Shown: one piece after another, positions 18,141 to 27,195 of the stretch
Numbering within the stretch: the first letter of the stretch is position 1
Layout: every line of letters starts with the position of its first letter
NCBI GenBank assembly: GCA_022451865.1
Contig: JAKUNM010000012.1
Span: 1 to 32,266, forward strand
Direction of reading: 5' to 3'
DNA from: Dehalococcoidia bacterium
GTDB lineage: Bacteria; Chloroflexota; Dehalococcoidia; UBA2979
Length of the DNA stretch: 32,266 nt
The notes under the pieces: model-generated
What the model was told of the DNA's origin: nothing
The model's database searches: none
Seen by the model: the letters and a program-made list of their open reading frames with translations, nothing else
Program-made: the position numbers and the translations under genes

Positions 18141-18902
18141 ATGATTGATAAAACTATCCCTTCTTTTGATGACGCAGTAGAAGATATTCACGACAACGCG
18201 GTTATACATTTTGGAGGATTTGTATCTCCTTGGAATAGCCCTTCCTATTTGGTTTCTGCATTAGCTCGTCAAGGTGCTAAAAACTTAACAGCAATTTCGA
18301 CATCGATGGGAAGAGGCCCTGATCAGGCACATTTGCAAACTCCATGGTTACCCGAACACTTAACGCCTACTGATTTTTGGGATGTGGGTTTATTAGCAAA
18401 ACTAGGACGAATAAAGAAAGGTATTGCAAGTTTTGCTGTAGGGCACCGGCATGATCTGGTCTATCCATTTGAAGAACGTTTATCACGTGGCGAAGTAGAA
18501 CTTGAACTTATCGGACAGGGATCTTTAGCCGAGCGTATACGATGTGCACGTGCAGGTATTCCAGCATTTTATACACCTGTCGGACCAGACACATCTGTGG
18601 CTGAAGGCAAAGAAGTAAGGTATTTCAATGGTAAACCACATATTCTGGAGACAGCATTACATGCAGATTATGCATTGATTCGTGCATATCAAGCTGATCG
18701 TTTTGGGAATTTAATATATAAAGGTGCACGTACGTTTAATGCCACCATGGCAGGCGCAGCAACAATTACTATCGCTGAAGTTGATGAGATTGTACCACTT
18801 GGATCTCTTCAACCAGAGCATATACATACACCAGGTGCATATGTACAAAGGATTATTCAACGTCCTAAGAATCCTACTCTTTCTTGGGAGGAGTCATCAT
18901 GA
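18141..18902 (+). CDS. CoA-transferase subunit A (SCOT-like)
   Basis: Family I CoA-transferase alpha features, e.g. ADYALIRAYQADRFGNLIYKGARTFNATMAGAATITIAEVDEIV. Stop overlaps the next start (ATGA). Confidence 0.88.
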   Translation: MIDKTIPSFDDAVEDIHDNAVIHFGGFVSPWNSPSYLVSALARQGAKNLTAISTSMGRGPDQAHLQTPWLPEHLTPTDFWDVGLLAKLGRIKKGIASFAVGHRHDLVYPFEERLSRGEVELELIGQGSLAERIRCARAGIPAFYTPVGPDTSVAEGKEVRYFNGKPHILETALHADYALIRAYQADRFGNLIYKGARTFNATMAGAATITIAEVDEIVPLGSLQPEHIHTPGAYVQRIIQRPKNPTLSWEESS

Positions 18903-19570
18903 ATGAACCTGAACGTCTGACTCGTGAAATTATGGCAATGATTGTTACACGTGATCTTTTTGACGGTGCAATTGTGAATCTGGGAGTAGGACTTCCATTA
19001 GAATGCGCTAATTTCTTATCGCGAGATAAAGAGATCCTCTTGCATTCGGAATTAGGATTATTAGGATTTGGACCAGTGGTCAATGACTATCGTAAAGCAG
19101 ATCCATATCTAACTATGGTGGGTGGTGTGCCAGTAACTGCACACCCTGGGATGTCTTTTATGAGTCATGATGAATCATTTGCTTTAATTCGTGGTGGTCA
19201 TATTGATGTTGCTGTGTTGGGGGGATTACAGGTTGATCAGGAAGGCAATCTTGCTAATACTCAATTAATCGGTAAACCTGCAGGTAACTTGGGAGGTGCT
19301 CAAGATCTTGCCTATGGGGCAAAAAAGACTGTGGTGTTGATGTATCATACAACTTCACGTAAAGAGAAAAAAATATTGGAACGTTGTACACTACCTCTCA
19401 CAACTCCGCGATGTGTGAATCGTATTGTTACTGATGTTGCTGTTATTGATGTCGAGAATCAAGGTCTTGTTCTTCGTGAAGTTGCTACTGGATGGAATGC
19501 TGAGATGGTTCAATCAATTACTGGAGCAAATTTGATTATTGATCCTGAACTGAAAGAAATTGAACTTTGA
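18899..19570 (+). CDS. CoA-transferase subunit B (SCOT-like)
   Basis: LHSELGLLGFGPVV retains the catalytic-Glu motif of family I CoA-transferases, with GGHIDVAVLGGLQVD. ATG 18899 overlaps the subunit A stop and is preceded by GGAGGAG. Confidence 0.9.
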   Translation: MNEPERLTREIMAMIVTRDLFDGAIVNLGVGLPLECANFLSRDKEILLHSELGLLGFGPVVNDYRKADPYLTMVGGVPVTAHPGMSFMSHDESFALIRGGHIDVAVLGGLQVDQEGNLANTQLIGKPAGNLGGAQDLAYGAKKTVVLMYHTTSRKEKKILERCTLPLTTPRCVNRIVTDVAVIDVENQGLVLREVATGWNAEMVQSITGANLIIDPELKEIEL

Positions 19571-19591
19571 TAATAAATAAAGGAGAAATAT

Positions 19592-20605
19592 ATGGTGAAC
19601 ACTCCAACTGCCACAACAAAATATATACCCGTCGCAGGGTGGGCTAAGATTCCTCATGGACTCTATATGAGAGAAGCAACATCTGTTGCAGTTGATTCCG
19701 ATGATCATGTGTACATATTTTCGCGAGGAAACATGCCAGTGATGATATTTGATCGAGATGGAAATATGATAGATGGATGGGGAAATGACGATCCTTATAC
19801 AGGTACAATTGAGAGAACTGATCCATATGGAAATACAGTTTTGAGTTGGCCAGGCAACAGATTTGTATGGGCTCATTCAATACGTGTAGATCATGAAGAT
19901 AATCTCTGGCTAGTGGATGTACAAGGTCACCAAATCCATAAAACTACGAAAAGTGGAGAAGAACTGTTGGTGATAGGGACAGGTGAACCAGCAGTTTTTC
20001 AGAGTGGAGACCCTTTCAATAGACCCACGGATGTGACTATCGATCCAAATAGTGGAGATGTGTTTATTTCAGATGGATATCGTAATTCTAGAGTCCATCG
20101 TTATGATTCAGCGGGTAATCACAAATTATCTTGGGGTTCTTCAGGGGATAGACCAGGTGAATTCAGCCTCCCTCATAACATAGCTATGTTCGGAGATGAT
20201 GCTGTTATTGTCTGTGATCGAGAAAATCATAGAGTACAAGTGTTCTCGTTAGATGGTGAATTTCGGAATCAATGGCATGTTCATAAAGCTGTCGCAGTTT
20301 GGACTGGTCGAGGTGAAGATCAGGCGGTATACGTCGCAGAACAAGGTCCTCCACCAGTACAACATGGAGTACCTAATTTAGGGCATCATTTATCAATTTT
20401 TAATCGTGATGGTGAATTGATAAATCGACTCGGTGCACCATTACCCGGTGAGCATCCAGATCAATTTCTTTGGCCACATAGTGTTGCTGTAGATTCACAT
20501 GGAGATATTTACGTTGCTGAAGTTTCATATGTTGAAGTAGGGAGCAAAGAAAATCCTCCGCGCGAGATGGTGTCTTTAAGAAAATGGCAAAGAATTTCTG
20601 ATTAG
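19592..20605 (+). CDS. NHL-repeat six-bladed beta-propeller resembling peptidyl-alpha-hydroxyglycine alpha-amidating lyase (PAL)
   Basis: FNRPTDVTIDPNSGDVFISDGYRNSRVHRYD, GEFSLPHNIAMF...VCDRENHRVQVF, FLWPHSVAVDSHGDIYVAEVS match PAL-type blade motifs. Confidence 0.82.
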   Translation: MVNTPTATTKYIPVAGWAKIPHGLYMREATSVAVDSDDHVYIFSRGNMPVMIFDRDGNMIDGWGNDDPYTGTIERTDPYGNTVLSWPGNRFVWAHSIRVDHEDNLWLVDVQGHQIHKTTKSGEELLVIGTGEPAVFQSGDPFNRPTDVTIDPNSGDVFISDGYRNSRVHRYDSAGNHKLSWGSSGDRPGEFSLPHNIAMFGDDAVIVCDRENHRVQVFSLDGEFRNQWHVHKAVAVWTGRGEDQAVYVAEQGPPPVQHGVPNLGHHLSIFNRDGELINRLGAPLPGEHPDQFLWPHSVAVDSHGDIYVAEVSYVEVGSKENPPREMVSLRKWQRISD

Positions 20606-20634
20606 GATTAAATTTATTTTCTACGGGAGGTATT

Positions 20635-21708
20635 ATGCTAGAGCAATTTCATGTTCCATCTGACGAAGAAGTTCGGATTGATCCAGAAGCAATGAGACAA
20701 ACAGTACACGAAATTTTTGTTTCATTAGGTATGTCGTATGAACATGCGAAGCAGTCTACAGATGTACTCTTATATGCTGATACACGCGGCATAGATTCAC
20801 ACGGTGTTTCAAATATGCTGCGACGTTATATCGAACAGATTCATGACGATGTAATTAATGTAAATCCTCAATGGAAAATAATACGTGAAGCTGCTGCTGT
20901 AGCCACAATAGATTCTGACGGTGCGCACGGCGGTGTCATAGGTCCTGAAGCAATGAGAATAGCCATTGAGCGTGCACGAGAATATGGGGTTGGTGCTGTC
21001 ACTGTTTTGCAGGGTGGGCACTTTGGTGCAGCTGCTTATCATGCCGCTATGGCATTGGAGCATGACATGATAGGTATTGCGATGACTGCTGGTGGGGTAC
21101 AGGTTACTCCTACATTTGGTGCAGAAGCATTGATCGGATTGAATCCTATTGCTGTTGCAATTCCTACAAAAAATGAACCTCCTTTTATTTTTGATGCGTC
21201 GATGAGCTCTGTTGCAGGTAATAAAATACGATTAGCCGAACGTATAGGACACGATGTTTTGCCGGGATGGATTGCAGGACCTGACGGAAACCCAATTATG
21301 GAAGAAACTCCTGTTCCGGAAGAATTTCTCATGTTGCCTTTAGGTGGGACTAGAGAAATAGGTTCTCATAAAGGATTTGGATTAGGCGTCATGATAGAAG
21401 TACTTACGTCTATGTTAGCTGGAAGTGGTGCTGGACCAGATCGTAGAAATGGTTCAGCACATCATATGCTAGCTTATAAAATTGATGCTTTTACTGATTT
21501 AGAAGTATTCAAAGATGACATGGATCAATACTTGAAAAAAATCCGTGAAGCAAAAACTGCTCCAGGGCATGAGCGAGTATTTTATGCTGGATTGCCTGAA
21601 CATGAGGAAGAAGGTATGCGACTTGAGAAAGGTATTCCTTATCACCCAGAAGTGATTGAATGGTTCAAAACTATTACTAGTGAATTAAATATAGAAGATA
21701 GATTCTAA
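20635..21708 (+). CDS. Malate/L-lactate dehydrogenase family (Ldh_2) oxidoreductase
   Basis: DTRGIDSHGVSNMLRRYIEQI, SHKGFGLGVMIEVLTSMLAGSG, GGHFGAAAYHAAMALEHDMIGIAMT. Confidence 0.93.
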   Translation: MLEQFHVPSDEEVRIDPEAMRQTVHEIFVSLGMSYEHAKQSTDVLLYADTRGIDSHGVSNMLRRYIEQIHDDVINVNPQWKIIREAAAVATIDSDGAHGGVIGPEAMRIAIERAREYGVGAVTVLQGGHFGAAAYHAAMALEHDMIGIAMTAGGVQVTPTFGAEALIGLNPIAVAIPTKNEPPFIFDASMSSVAGNKIRLAERIGHDVLPGWIAGPDGNPIMEETPVPEEFLMLPLGGTREIGSHKGFGLGVMIEVLTSMLAGSGAGPDRRNGSAHHMLAYKIDAFTDLEVFKDDMDQYLKKIREAKTAPGHERVFYAGLPEHEEEGMRLEKGIPYHPEVIEWFKTITSELNIEDRF

Positions 21709-21716
21709 TTTGTAAC

Positions 21717-22139
21717 CTAGTTTTGTCGTACAGCTTGTGTCTGGGTTATGACAGCTATGCATTTGCCCGTATCATTTTCTAACGATGTTTGAACTACTAA
21801 AGAAGTTCTACCATTATGTACTGTTTTTGATATTGCATCGATATAAGAGCCAGACCCAGGGCGAAGAAAGCTAATACTAAATTGTTGCGTTCCTGCCAAA
21901 TGCCCGCTTGTGTTGATACTTGCACATACCACACCTGAGATATCTGCCAATGTCATTAGTGCCCCACCGTGAAGTGAGCCATTAGAACGCGTAAGTTTTT
22001 CTTTAAATGCCATCCTTATGCGTATTGTATCTGCTGTCACCTCAATTAATTCGAGATCAAAGTGATTAGAAAACGGTATTGATTTCGCTAATGCATCGTT
22101 AGCTGATTCATATATATCTTTGTTGCGTAATTTGTCCAC
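21717..22139 (-). CDS. PaaI-family hotdog thioesterase
   Basis: RSNGSLHGGALMTLADISGVVCASI...FLRPG. Confidence 0.88.
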   Translation of the reverse strand: MDKLRNKDIYESANDALAKSIPFSNHFDLELIEVTADTIRIRMAFKEKLTRSNGSLHGGALMTLADISGVVCASINTSGHLAGTQQFSISFLRPGSGSYIDAISKTVHNGRTSLVVQTSLENDTGKCIAVITQTQAVRQN

Positions 22140-22141
22140 GT

Positions 22142-22699
22142 TTATTTTTTTTCTGGTAAGGCTTCTACACCTTCTGGGGGAGGGACTTCGAATGCATTAA
22201 GTGTAAAACCCACTATAGTGTAATATCCAACCAAACCGGTGATGTCAACGATACCTTGTTTTCCAATGTAATTTTTTAGATTTTGGAATGTTTCGTCATC
22301 AACTCGATTGTGCTTAAATAATTGTCTGACGAATGACACGATACTTGCTATTTCTGGGTCAAGTTGGGCAACACTATTTTCATTGCCGATAGTTTCAATG
22401 ATTGATTCAGACACGTCTGCTTTTTTCGCGAGCATTACATGAGATCCCCACATTAATTCGGCATCAAGGCAACGAGCAGCAGTGATGATAGCGATTTCTC
22501 TTTGTGCAGGGGTGAGGTCAGAATTCCAGCGAACATATTTTCCGAGTGCGGCTGTTTTTTCTGCTAATTCAGGGGAGTGTAATAAGATGCCGTATGGTCC
22601 GGAAACACTTCCTCCTCGGAATTCTGCAACATTATCATATGTAGTTCTGTTTTCCTCTGGTACATCATCTCGGTTGAGCATGTTTAAAAGTCTGGTCAT
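22142..22699 (-). CDS. Carboxymuconolactone decarboxylase (CMD/AhpD-fold) family protein
   Basis: LTPAQREIAIITAARCLDAELMWGSHVMLAKKADVSESIIETI and C-terminal LVGYYTIVGFTLNAFEV. Confidence 0.82.
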   Translation of the reverse strand: MTRLLNMLNRDDVPEENRTTYDNVAEFRGGSVSGPYGILLHSPELAEKTAALGKYVRWNSDLTPAQREIAIITAARCLDAELMWGSHVMLAKKADVSESIIETIGNENSVAQLDPEIASIVSFVRQLFKHNRVDDETFQNLKNYIGKQGIVDITGLVGYYTIVGFTLNAFEVPPPEGVEALPEKK

Positions 22700-22718
22700 T
22701 AGATCTCCTTATGATTTA

Positions 22719-23015
22719 TTAATGGCATTCCGAATCGTCAGATTCGTGCACCATATCTTCTTCTGGAATAAAAGGTATTTGTACTCCGCCCCGGAGTGAT
22801 GCGAGATGTGTCGCAGCAATGGAAAGTCATGGGGGTGAAGCAGGAAAGAACTCATTCACTGTTCCAGGAAGTACACCATGCCAGATACAATCTGGCCAGT
22901 AACAATCCTCTTTTTCACCTGGTTCTAGTAGATGTTTTAGACGACGTGCTTGTAACGTCAGTTCCCACCAACGTTCGTCATCTGCAAATCCACTTGTAAT
23001 ATCAGTATCAATAAT
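22719..23015 (-). pseudogene. Disrupted or recoded small protein-like ORF (about 98 codons) with internal TGA and no standard start codon
   Basis: Manual reverse-strand reading from ATT 23015: IIDTDITSGFADDERWWELTLQARRLKHLLEPGEKEDCYWPDCIWHGVLPGTVNEFFPASPP[TGA 22829-22827]LSIAATHLASLRGGVQIPFIPEEDMVHESDDSECH[TAA]. AGGAG at 23024-23020 sits in SD position. Confidence 0.55.
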
Positions 23016-23039
23016 TTTGCTCCTAACGATTTCTTTGCA

Positions 23040-24008
23040 TTAGTATCCCAGTGCTTTGTCGATAGCGCCTTCAAGTTTTTCTCCATCTTTGAAGTGTTGA
23101 ATATTTCTACAAAAACGATCAACATTTCTTCCGATTCGCAGCTGACTAGCACCTGCAGTATGAGGTGTCATGACAATGTTACGTGTTGTCCAAAGAGGGT
23201 GATTAGGTGATAAAGGTTCTTGAGGTACTACATCTAAACCAGCAGCATAAATTTGTTTATTATCAATTGCCAAGACTAGTGCATCGCCATCAACACATTC
23301 ACCTCGAGTGACATTAATTAATATTGCAGTGGTTTTCATTTTCTCAAATACTTCTGTATTGAAGAAATTTCTTGTTTCGGGAGTCAATGGGAGACCACAC
23401 GCAATTACGTCCGATTCCGCTAGTAGGTCATCTAATTTTCTTAAGTCCCATACATCAGGTATTTCAAGTGAGGCTTCTACTGGATCTCTATCGACAGCGA
23501 TGCATTTCATTCCAAAAGCATGGGCTCGTTTCGCTATTGCTCGACCTGTTCCTCCAAAACCTACAATACCCATTGTCAATCCTTCTAATTCGAACTCTTG
23601 TTGTCGATAATCAACTCTATGATTCCACGATTCTGGGCCGTCAAGTATTGCATGATCGATTCTTCTGGTTAGTGCTAATAATAATCCAAAGGCTGTTTCT
23701 GCAAGATGACTTCCGACTAAGCCTTTGTCTCCTGATAAAAGAGCATTACTTGAAGCAAATGATTCAAACAAGTAAGCGTCAGCTCCTGCTGTACTTGCAT
23801 GAACCCATTTTAATTTTGTTGTTGCAGCAAATATTTCTTCAGTAATTCTGCCAAAAATTATGTCAGCTTCAGGAGCTGCGGTAATGACCTCATGTTCATT
23901 TCGTGCGACTATAATTTTAGCCTTGTCACCTGCAGCTACACGAATTTTCTCTATAGCAACAGAGTCTATATCTTGCATTGTGAGGCTAGTCATTACCAAA
24001 ATATTCAT
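23040..24008 (-). CDS. D-isomer-specific 2-hydroxyacid dehydrogenase, NAD-binding
   Basis: MGIVGFGGTGRAIAKRAHAFG, NVTRGECVDGDAL, GLDVVPQEPL, MTPHTAG. Start at ATG 24008, 1 bp after the upstream stop. Confidence 0.9.
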   Translation of the reverse strand: MNILVMTSLTMQDIDSVAIEKIRVAAGDKAKIIVARNEHEVITAAPEADIIFGRITEEIFAATTKLKWVHASTAGADAYLFESFASSNALLSGDKGLVGSHLAETAFGLLLALTRRIDHAILDGPESWNHRVDYRQQEFELEGLTMGIVGFGGTGRAIAKRAHAFGMKCIAVDRDPVEASLEIPDVWDLRKLDDLLAESDVIACGLPLTPETRNFFNTEVFEKMKTTAILINVTRGECVDGDALVLAIDNKQIYAAGLDVVPQEPLSPNHPLWTTRNIVMTPHTAGASQLRIGRNVDRFCRNIQHFKDGEKLEGAIDKALGY

Positions 24009-24009
24009 T

Positions 24010-25005
24010 CTATCCAACCAATTTGCGATAGATTTCCGCCTGTTTCTTGGGGTCTTGTTCATCTATGCTAACTGAATGCCAATCGAACCCTGCATCAGCT
24101 GCTTCTTCTAGAGCATCGATACACTCTTCAACGCTTCCCCAGGTTCCTAATTGATCTACTAAATCATCGGGGAGTGCTGCTGCACCTCCGACTGCCTTTC
24201 CTTCTGCCCATCCTCTACGAACTGCGTTTGCTTCATCGGCATAGCCCATTCGCTGGAAATGTTCATAATAAAAATCACCCATCCTGGCTATATAAAAAGC
24301 AGTATTTTGTGCCGTTTCAGTGCGAGCTGCTGTGGAATCTTCCGTGACACGTATTGTTGAAGGGTTTCTTATAACAAAGTCCTTTCGATCACGACCTGCA
24401 TCTTGCAAAAATTCGGTCATCATATCAATTTGCGGACGCCATTGCTCACTCGGTAAATGAATAGGTAACCATCCATCTGCGATTGTAGCTGTTTGTTTAA
24501 GGGATTTAGGCGTGATCGAAGCTACATGGATAGGTATATGATTTCGTAGAGGTGTCAATCTCATTGTAAAACCTCTGGCTAGTTGAAAAATATCTCCGTC
24601 ATATTGTAAAGGCGTCTCATTAAGAATCATGTTAATAATCTCAATATATTCTCTAATACGTGTGAGAGGTTTGCTGAATTTTACACCGTGAAAATGTTCG
24701 ATAACTTGAGGTCCTGATGAGCCAATTCCTAAAATCATTCTTCCGTTCGAAATATGGTCCAATGTAGCAAAGTGTTGTGCGATTGCACCTGGCGTCCGTG
24801 AGAAAATATTTATGATGTTACTACTCAATAGAACATTATTTGTTTCATGTGCAACTACTGCTAAAAGAGATAAAGCATCAGCCCCCCAGGCCTCAGAAAT
24901 ATTAAATGTATGGACTCCAGAATCATCTGCAATTTTTGCCTGTTCAACAATACTGTCTATATTAAAATCACCAGCCCAATTTAATCCTACGGTTATCTTT
25001 CGCAT
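24010..25005 (-). CDS. LLM-class (luciferase-like, probably F420- or flavin-dependent) oxidoreductase
   Basis: VGLNWAGDFNIDSIVEQAKIADDSGVHTFNISEAW, FATLDHISNGRMILGIGSSGPQVIEHFHGVKF, PIHVASITPKSLKQTATIADGWLP. Confidence 0.92.
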   Translation of the reverse strand: MRKITVGLNWAGDFNIDSIVEQAKIADDSGVHTFNISEAWGADALSLLAVVAHETNNVLLSSNIINIFSRTPGAIAQHFATLDHISNGRMILGIGSSGPQVIEHFHGVKFSKPLTRIREYIEIINMILNETPLQYDGDIFQLARGFTMRLTPLRNHIPIHVASITPKSLKQTATIADGWLPIHLPSEQWRPQIDMMTEFLQDAGRDRKDFVIRNPSTIRVTEDSTAARTETAQNTAFYIARMGDFYYEHFQRMGYADEANAVRRGWAEGKAVGGAAALPDDLVDQLGTWGSVEECIDALEEAADAGFDWHSVSIDEQDPKKQAEIYRKLVG

Positions 25006-25096
25006 TTAATCCTCCTGAGTTTCAATTTTCCAGTGCTAGAGTAACGCAAAGATCTCTACAGCGGATAATAATTATCTTAAAAATAGGAATAGATTA

Positions 25097-26323
25097 CTAG
25101 AAGTTGATGGGTATTGTGCTTTTTGAAGCACGTTGTTGAAAAAAGAAAGTGATGATAAGCAATATTTGTATCACGATTAATACCGAGATAGCTATTTCAT
25201 AATTGTTACTAAAATCTACACTAAGCCCCATTAACATTGGACCTGCTGCACTGGCAATGTTAACAGCTATATGTTGGATACCCGTAAGGGAACCTATTTT
25301 TTCAGATCCATATACATCAGCAGTTAGGATTCCATGTAATGGAAGCATAGCTCCAAACCCTGCACCAGTTAAAAATACAAAAAGAAGACATAAAACCAAT
25401 GGCCCTGCAAAATACAACGTTCCAAGGCCAGCTAAAGAAACTATGTATAGGATGTAAAGGCTCTTACTGATACCAAATTTTTCTACTAACGGTGATAGAG
25501 TAAGGCGCCCTGGTATTTGTGAAAAACTTCTTAGTCCGCCTAAGAAAGCTGCTGTTCCTAATGTAAGGCCTGTCGCTTGGATCATTGCTACTTGATGCAA
25601 TATCAATGAGCTGCTTACTAATCCAGCTAACGTAACAATCGACATTGTGAGTAATATCTGTGGAGATCTAAGTAGCTTTTTTGTTGATTGAGGAAAATTG
25701 ATATTTTTTCCTTCATGGGGAGTAGGAAGTTTACTTCGTAATCCATAGATTGCAGGTAATGCAAATAAAATCATTACTGGTAGGAGCAATTGTACAGTTG
25801 CTCTCCATCCATAGTTTTCGGTCAAAACTCCTGCAAGTGGAACAAAAAATGGCCCCGACATAGCACCAATGATTGTGAGTATGACATATGCTTTAGTTCT
25901 ATTAGTTGGATCATAGATTTTTGCAAGAATAGGCATGGTTACGTTATAGTGCGTTGTCCCGCCTAAGATACCTGCCCCTATTACCCAAAAAACAAAAAAA
26001 TAAATCTGAGAAGAAGATATTGATGCAATTAGTATGAAAAAAGTTCCAACAATCAATCCAGAAGCTATAATTATTCGAGGTGATCTGTTGTCTAGAAATC
26101 TTCCAGCAAAAGGTGCGATTCCCCCAGCGACTAATAGACTACTGGCATAAATCCCTGCAAGAGTACTAACTGACCAACCCTCGATATCACGCATCGAATT
26201 CAGAATTACACTAAATGTATATATCGGAACTCCATACGTGCCGATGGTAAGCAATCCTAATAGAATTGCATTTTGCCATTTTTGATACCACAAAAATATA
26301 TTGCCACTCAGGATTACCTTCAT
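25097..26323 (-). CDS. MFS transporter (monocarboxylate/OFA-like)
   Basis: About 12 TM segments; GIAPFAGRFLDNRSPRIIIASGLIVG. Confidence 0.87.
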   Translation of the reverse strand: MKVILSGNIFLWYQKWQNAILLGLLTIGTYGVPIYTFSVILNSMRDIEGWSVSTLAGIYASSLLVAGGIAPFAGRFLDNRSPRIIIASGLIVGTFFILIASISSSQIYFFVFWVIGAGILGGTTHYNVTMPILAKIYDPTNRTKAYVILTIIGAMSGPFFVPLAGVLTENYGWRATVQLLLPVMILFALPAIYGLRSKLPTPHEGKNINFPQSTKKLLRSPQILLTMSIVTLAGLVSSSLILHQVAMIQATGLTLGTAAFLGGLRSFSQIPGRLTLSPLVEKFGISKSLYILYIVSLAGLGTLYFAGPLVLCLLFVFLTGAGFGAMLPLHGILTADVYGSEKIGSLTGIQHIAVNIASAAGPMLMGLSVDFSNNYEIAISVLIVIQILLIITFFFQQRASKSTIPINF

Positions 26324-26331
26324 GTAAATAA

Positions 26332-27171
26332 TTACTGAAGAGATTCTCTAAGTTCGTTCATATACTGTATTTCATGGTATTTAGGTAAACGGCTTTCTCT
26401 TAAAGCGAGTAAACCTTCTCTATGTTCAGCACTTTTTCTTGCTTTTGCGAAATTATGATTTGATCTTCTTTCAATCATAGATAGATCATTTGCAAGTAAA
26501 TCTTCCATTAGCATTAATTTTATATTTTGGAGTGTTCCTGATGGATTTGCAGCAATTTCATTTGCAAGTTCAATTGCACGTGGAACGAGGTCGTCAGGTT
26601 CTACGACCTCTCGAACTATTCCTAATTCTCGTGCTGTCTCTGCATCTAATATACGACCAGTTAGCATCATTTCTTTTGCATGTTGAAATCCTATTAATCT
26701 AGGTAATATCCAAGTACTTGATGCTTCTGGCGTTAATCCAATAGCAGGGAATCTAGCTGAAAAACGTGCCTTAGTTGATGCAATTATTAAGTCGTACCAT
26801 AAAATCGATGTGAATCCTATGCCAATTGAAACACCATTGACAGCTGCTATAGTCGGTTTCCCTTCAGCCATATACCAAGGATCAAATGCAGGATGGGGAG
26901 GTTTTTTTTCGTTGGAGGGTCCGGTGTCTCCAGTGAAAGTTCTTTCAAATCCACCGATATCTGCGCCTGAACTATATGCTCGACCAGTACCTGTGCAAAC
27001 TACAGCTCCAATCGTCTCGTCATGATTAAATGCGTCATAAGCTTCGACCCATTCAGCATACATCGTTTGGTTGAACGCATTAAGTGTTTCTGGGCGATTC
27101 CAATAAATAATTCCTACTCTACCTTCGCGTGTTACTTGGATTGTTTCATAATTGCTTGCGTATATTTCCAT
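26332..27171 (-). CDS. Enoyl-CoA hydratase/isomerase (crotonase) family protein
   Basis: GIIYWNRPETLNAFN, AYSSGADIGGF, KPTIAAVNGVSIGIGFTSILWYDLIIAS. Confidence 0.92.
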   Translation of the reverse strand: MEIYASNYETIQVTREGRVGIIYWNRPETLNAFNQTMYAEWVEAYDAFNHDETIGAVVCTGTGRAYSSGADIGGFERTFTGDTGPSNEKKPPHPAFDPWYMAEGKPTIAAVNGVSIGIGFTSILWYDLIIASTKARFSARFPAIGLTPEASSTWILPRLIGFQHAKEMMLTGRILDAETARELGIVREVVEPDDLVPRAIELANEIAANPSGTLQNIKLMLMEDLLANDLSMIERRSNHNFAKARKSAEHREGLLALRESRLPKYHEIQYMNELRESLQ

Positions 27172-27195
27172 AGCTTTCTCCTTATATCAAAATTC

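Noticed and set aside
22796-22999. Plus-strand ORF 22796-22999 as the content of the 340-bp gap
   Set aside because: The opposite-strand frame reads more like a protein, has an SD and fits the operon direction; this plus ORF looks like its shadow.
22958-23152. Minus-strand ORF 22958-23152
   Set aside because: Overlaps the conserved C-terminus of the 2-hydroxyacid dehydrogenase in a different frame.
12388-24008. Genome-wide TGA-to-Trp recoding to explain both internal TGAs
   Set aside because: TGA is used as the terminal stop of several intact genes here (e.g. rsmD, CoA-transferase A) and Trp codons are TGG.
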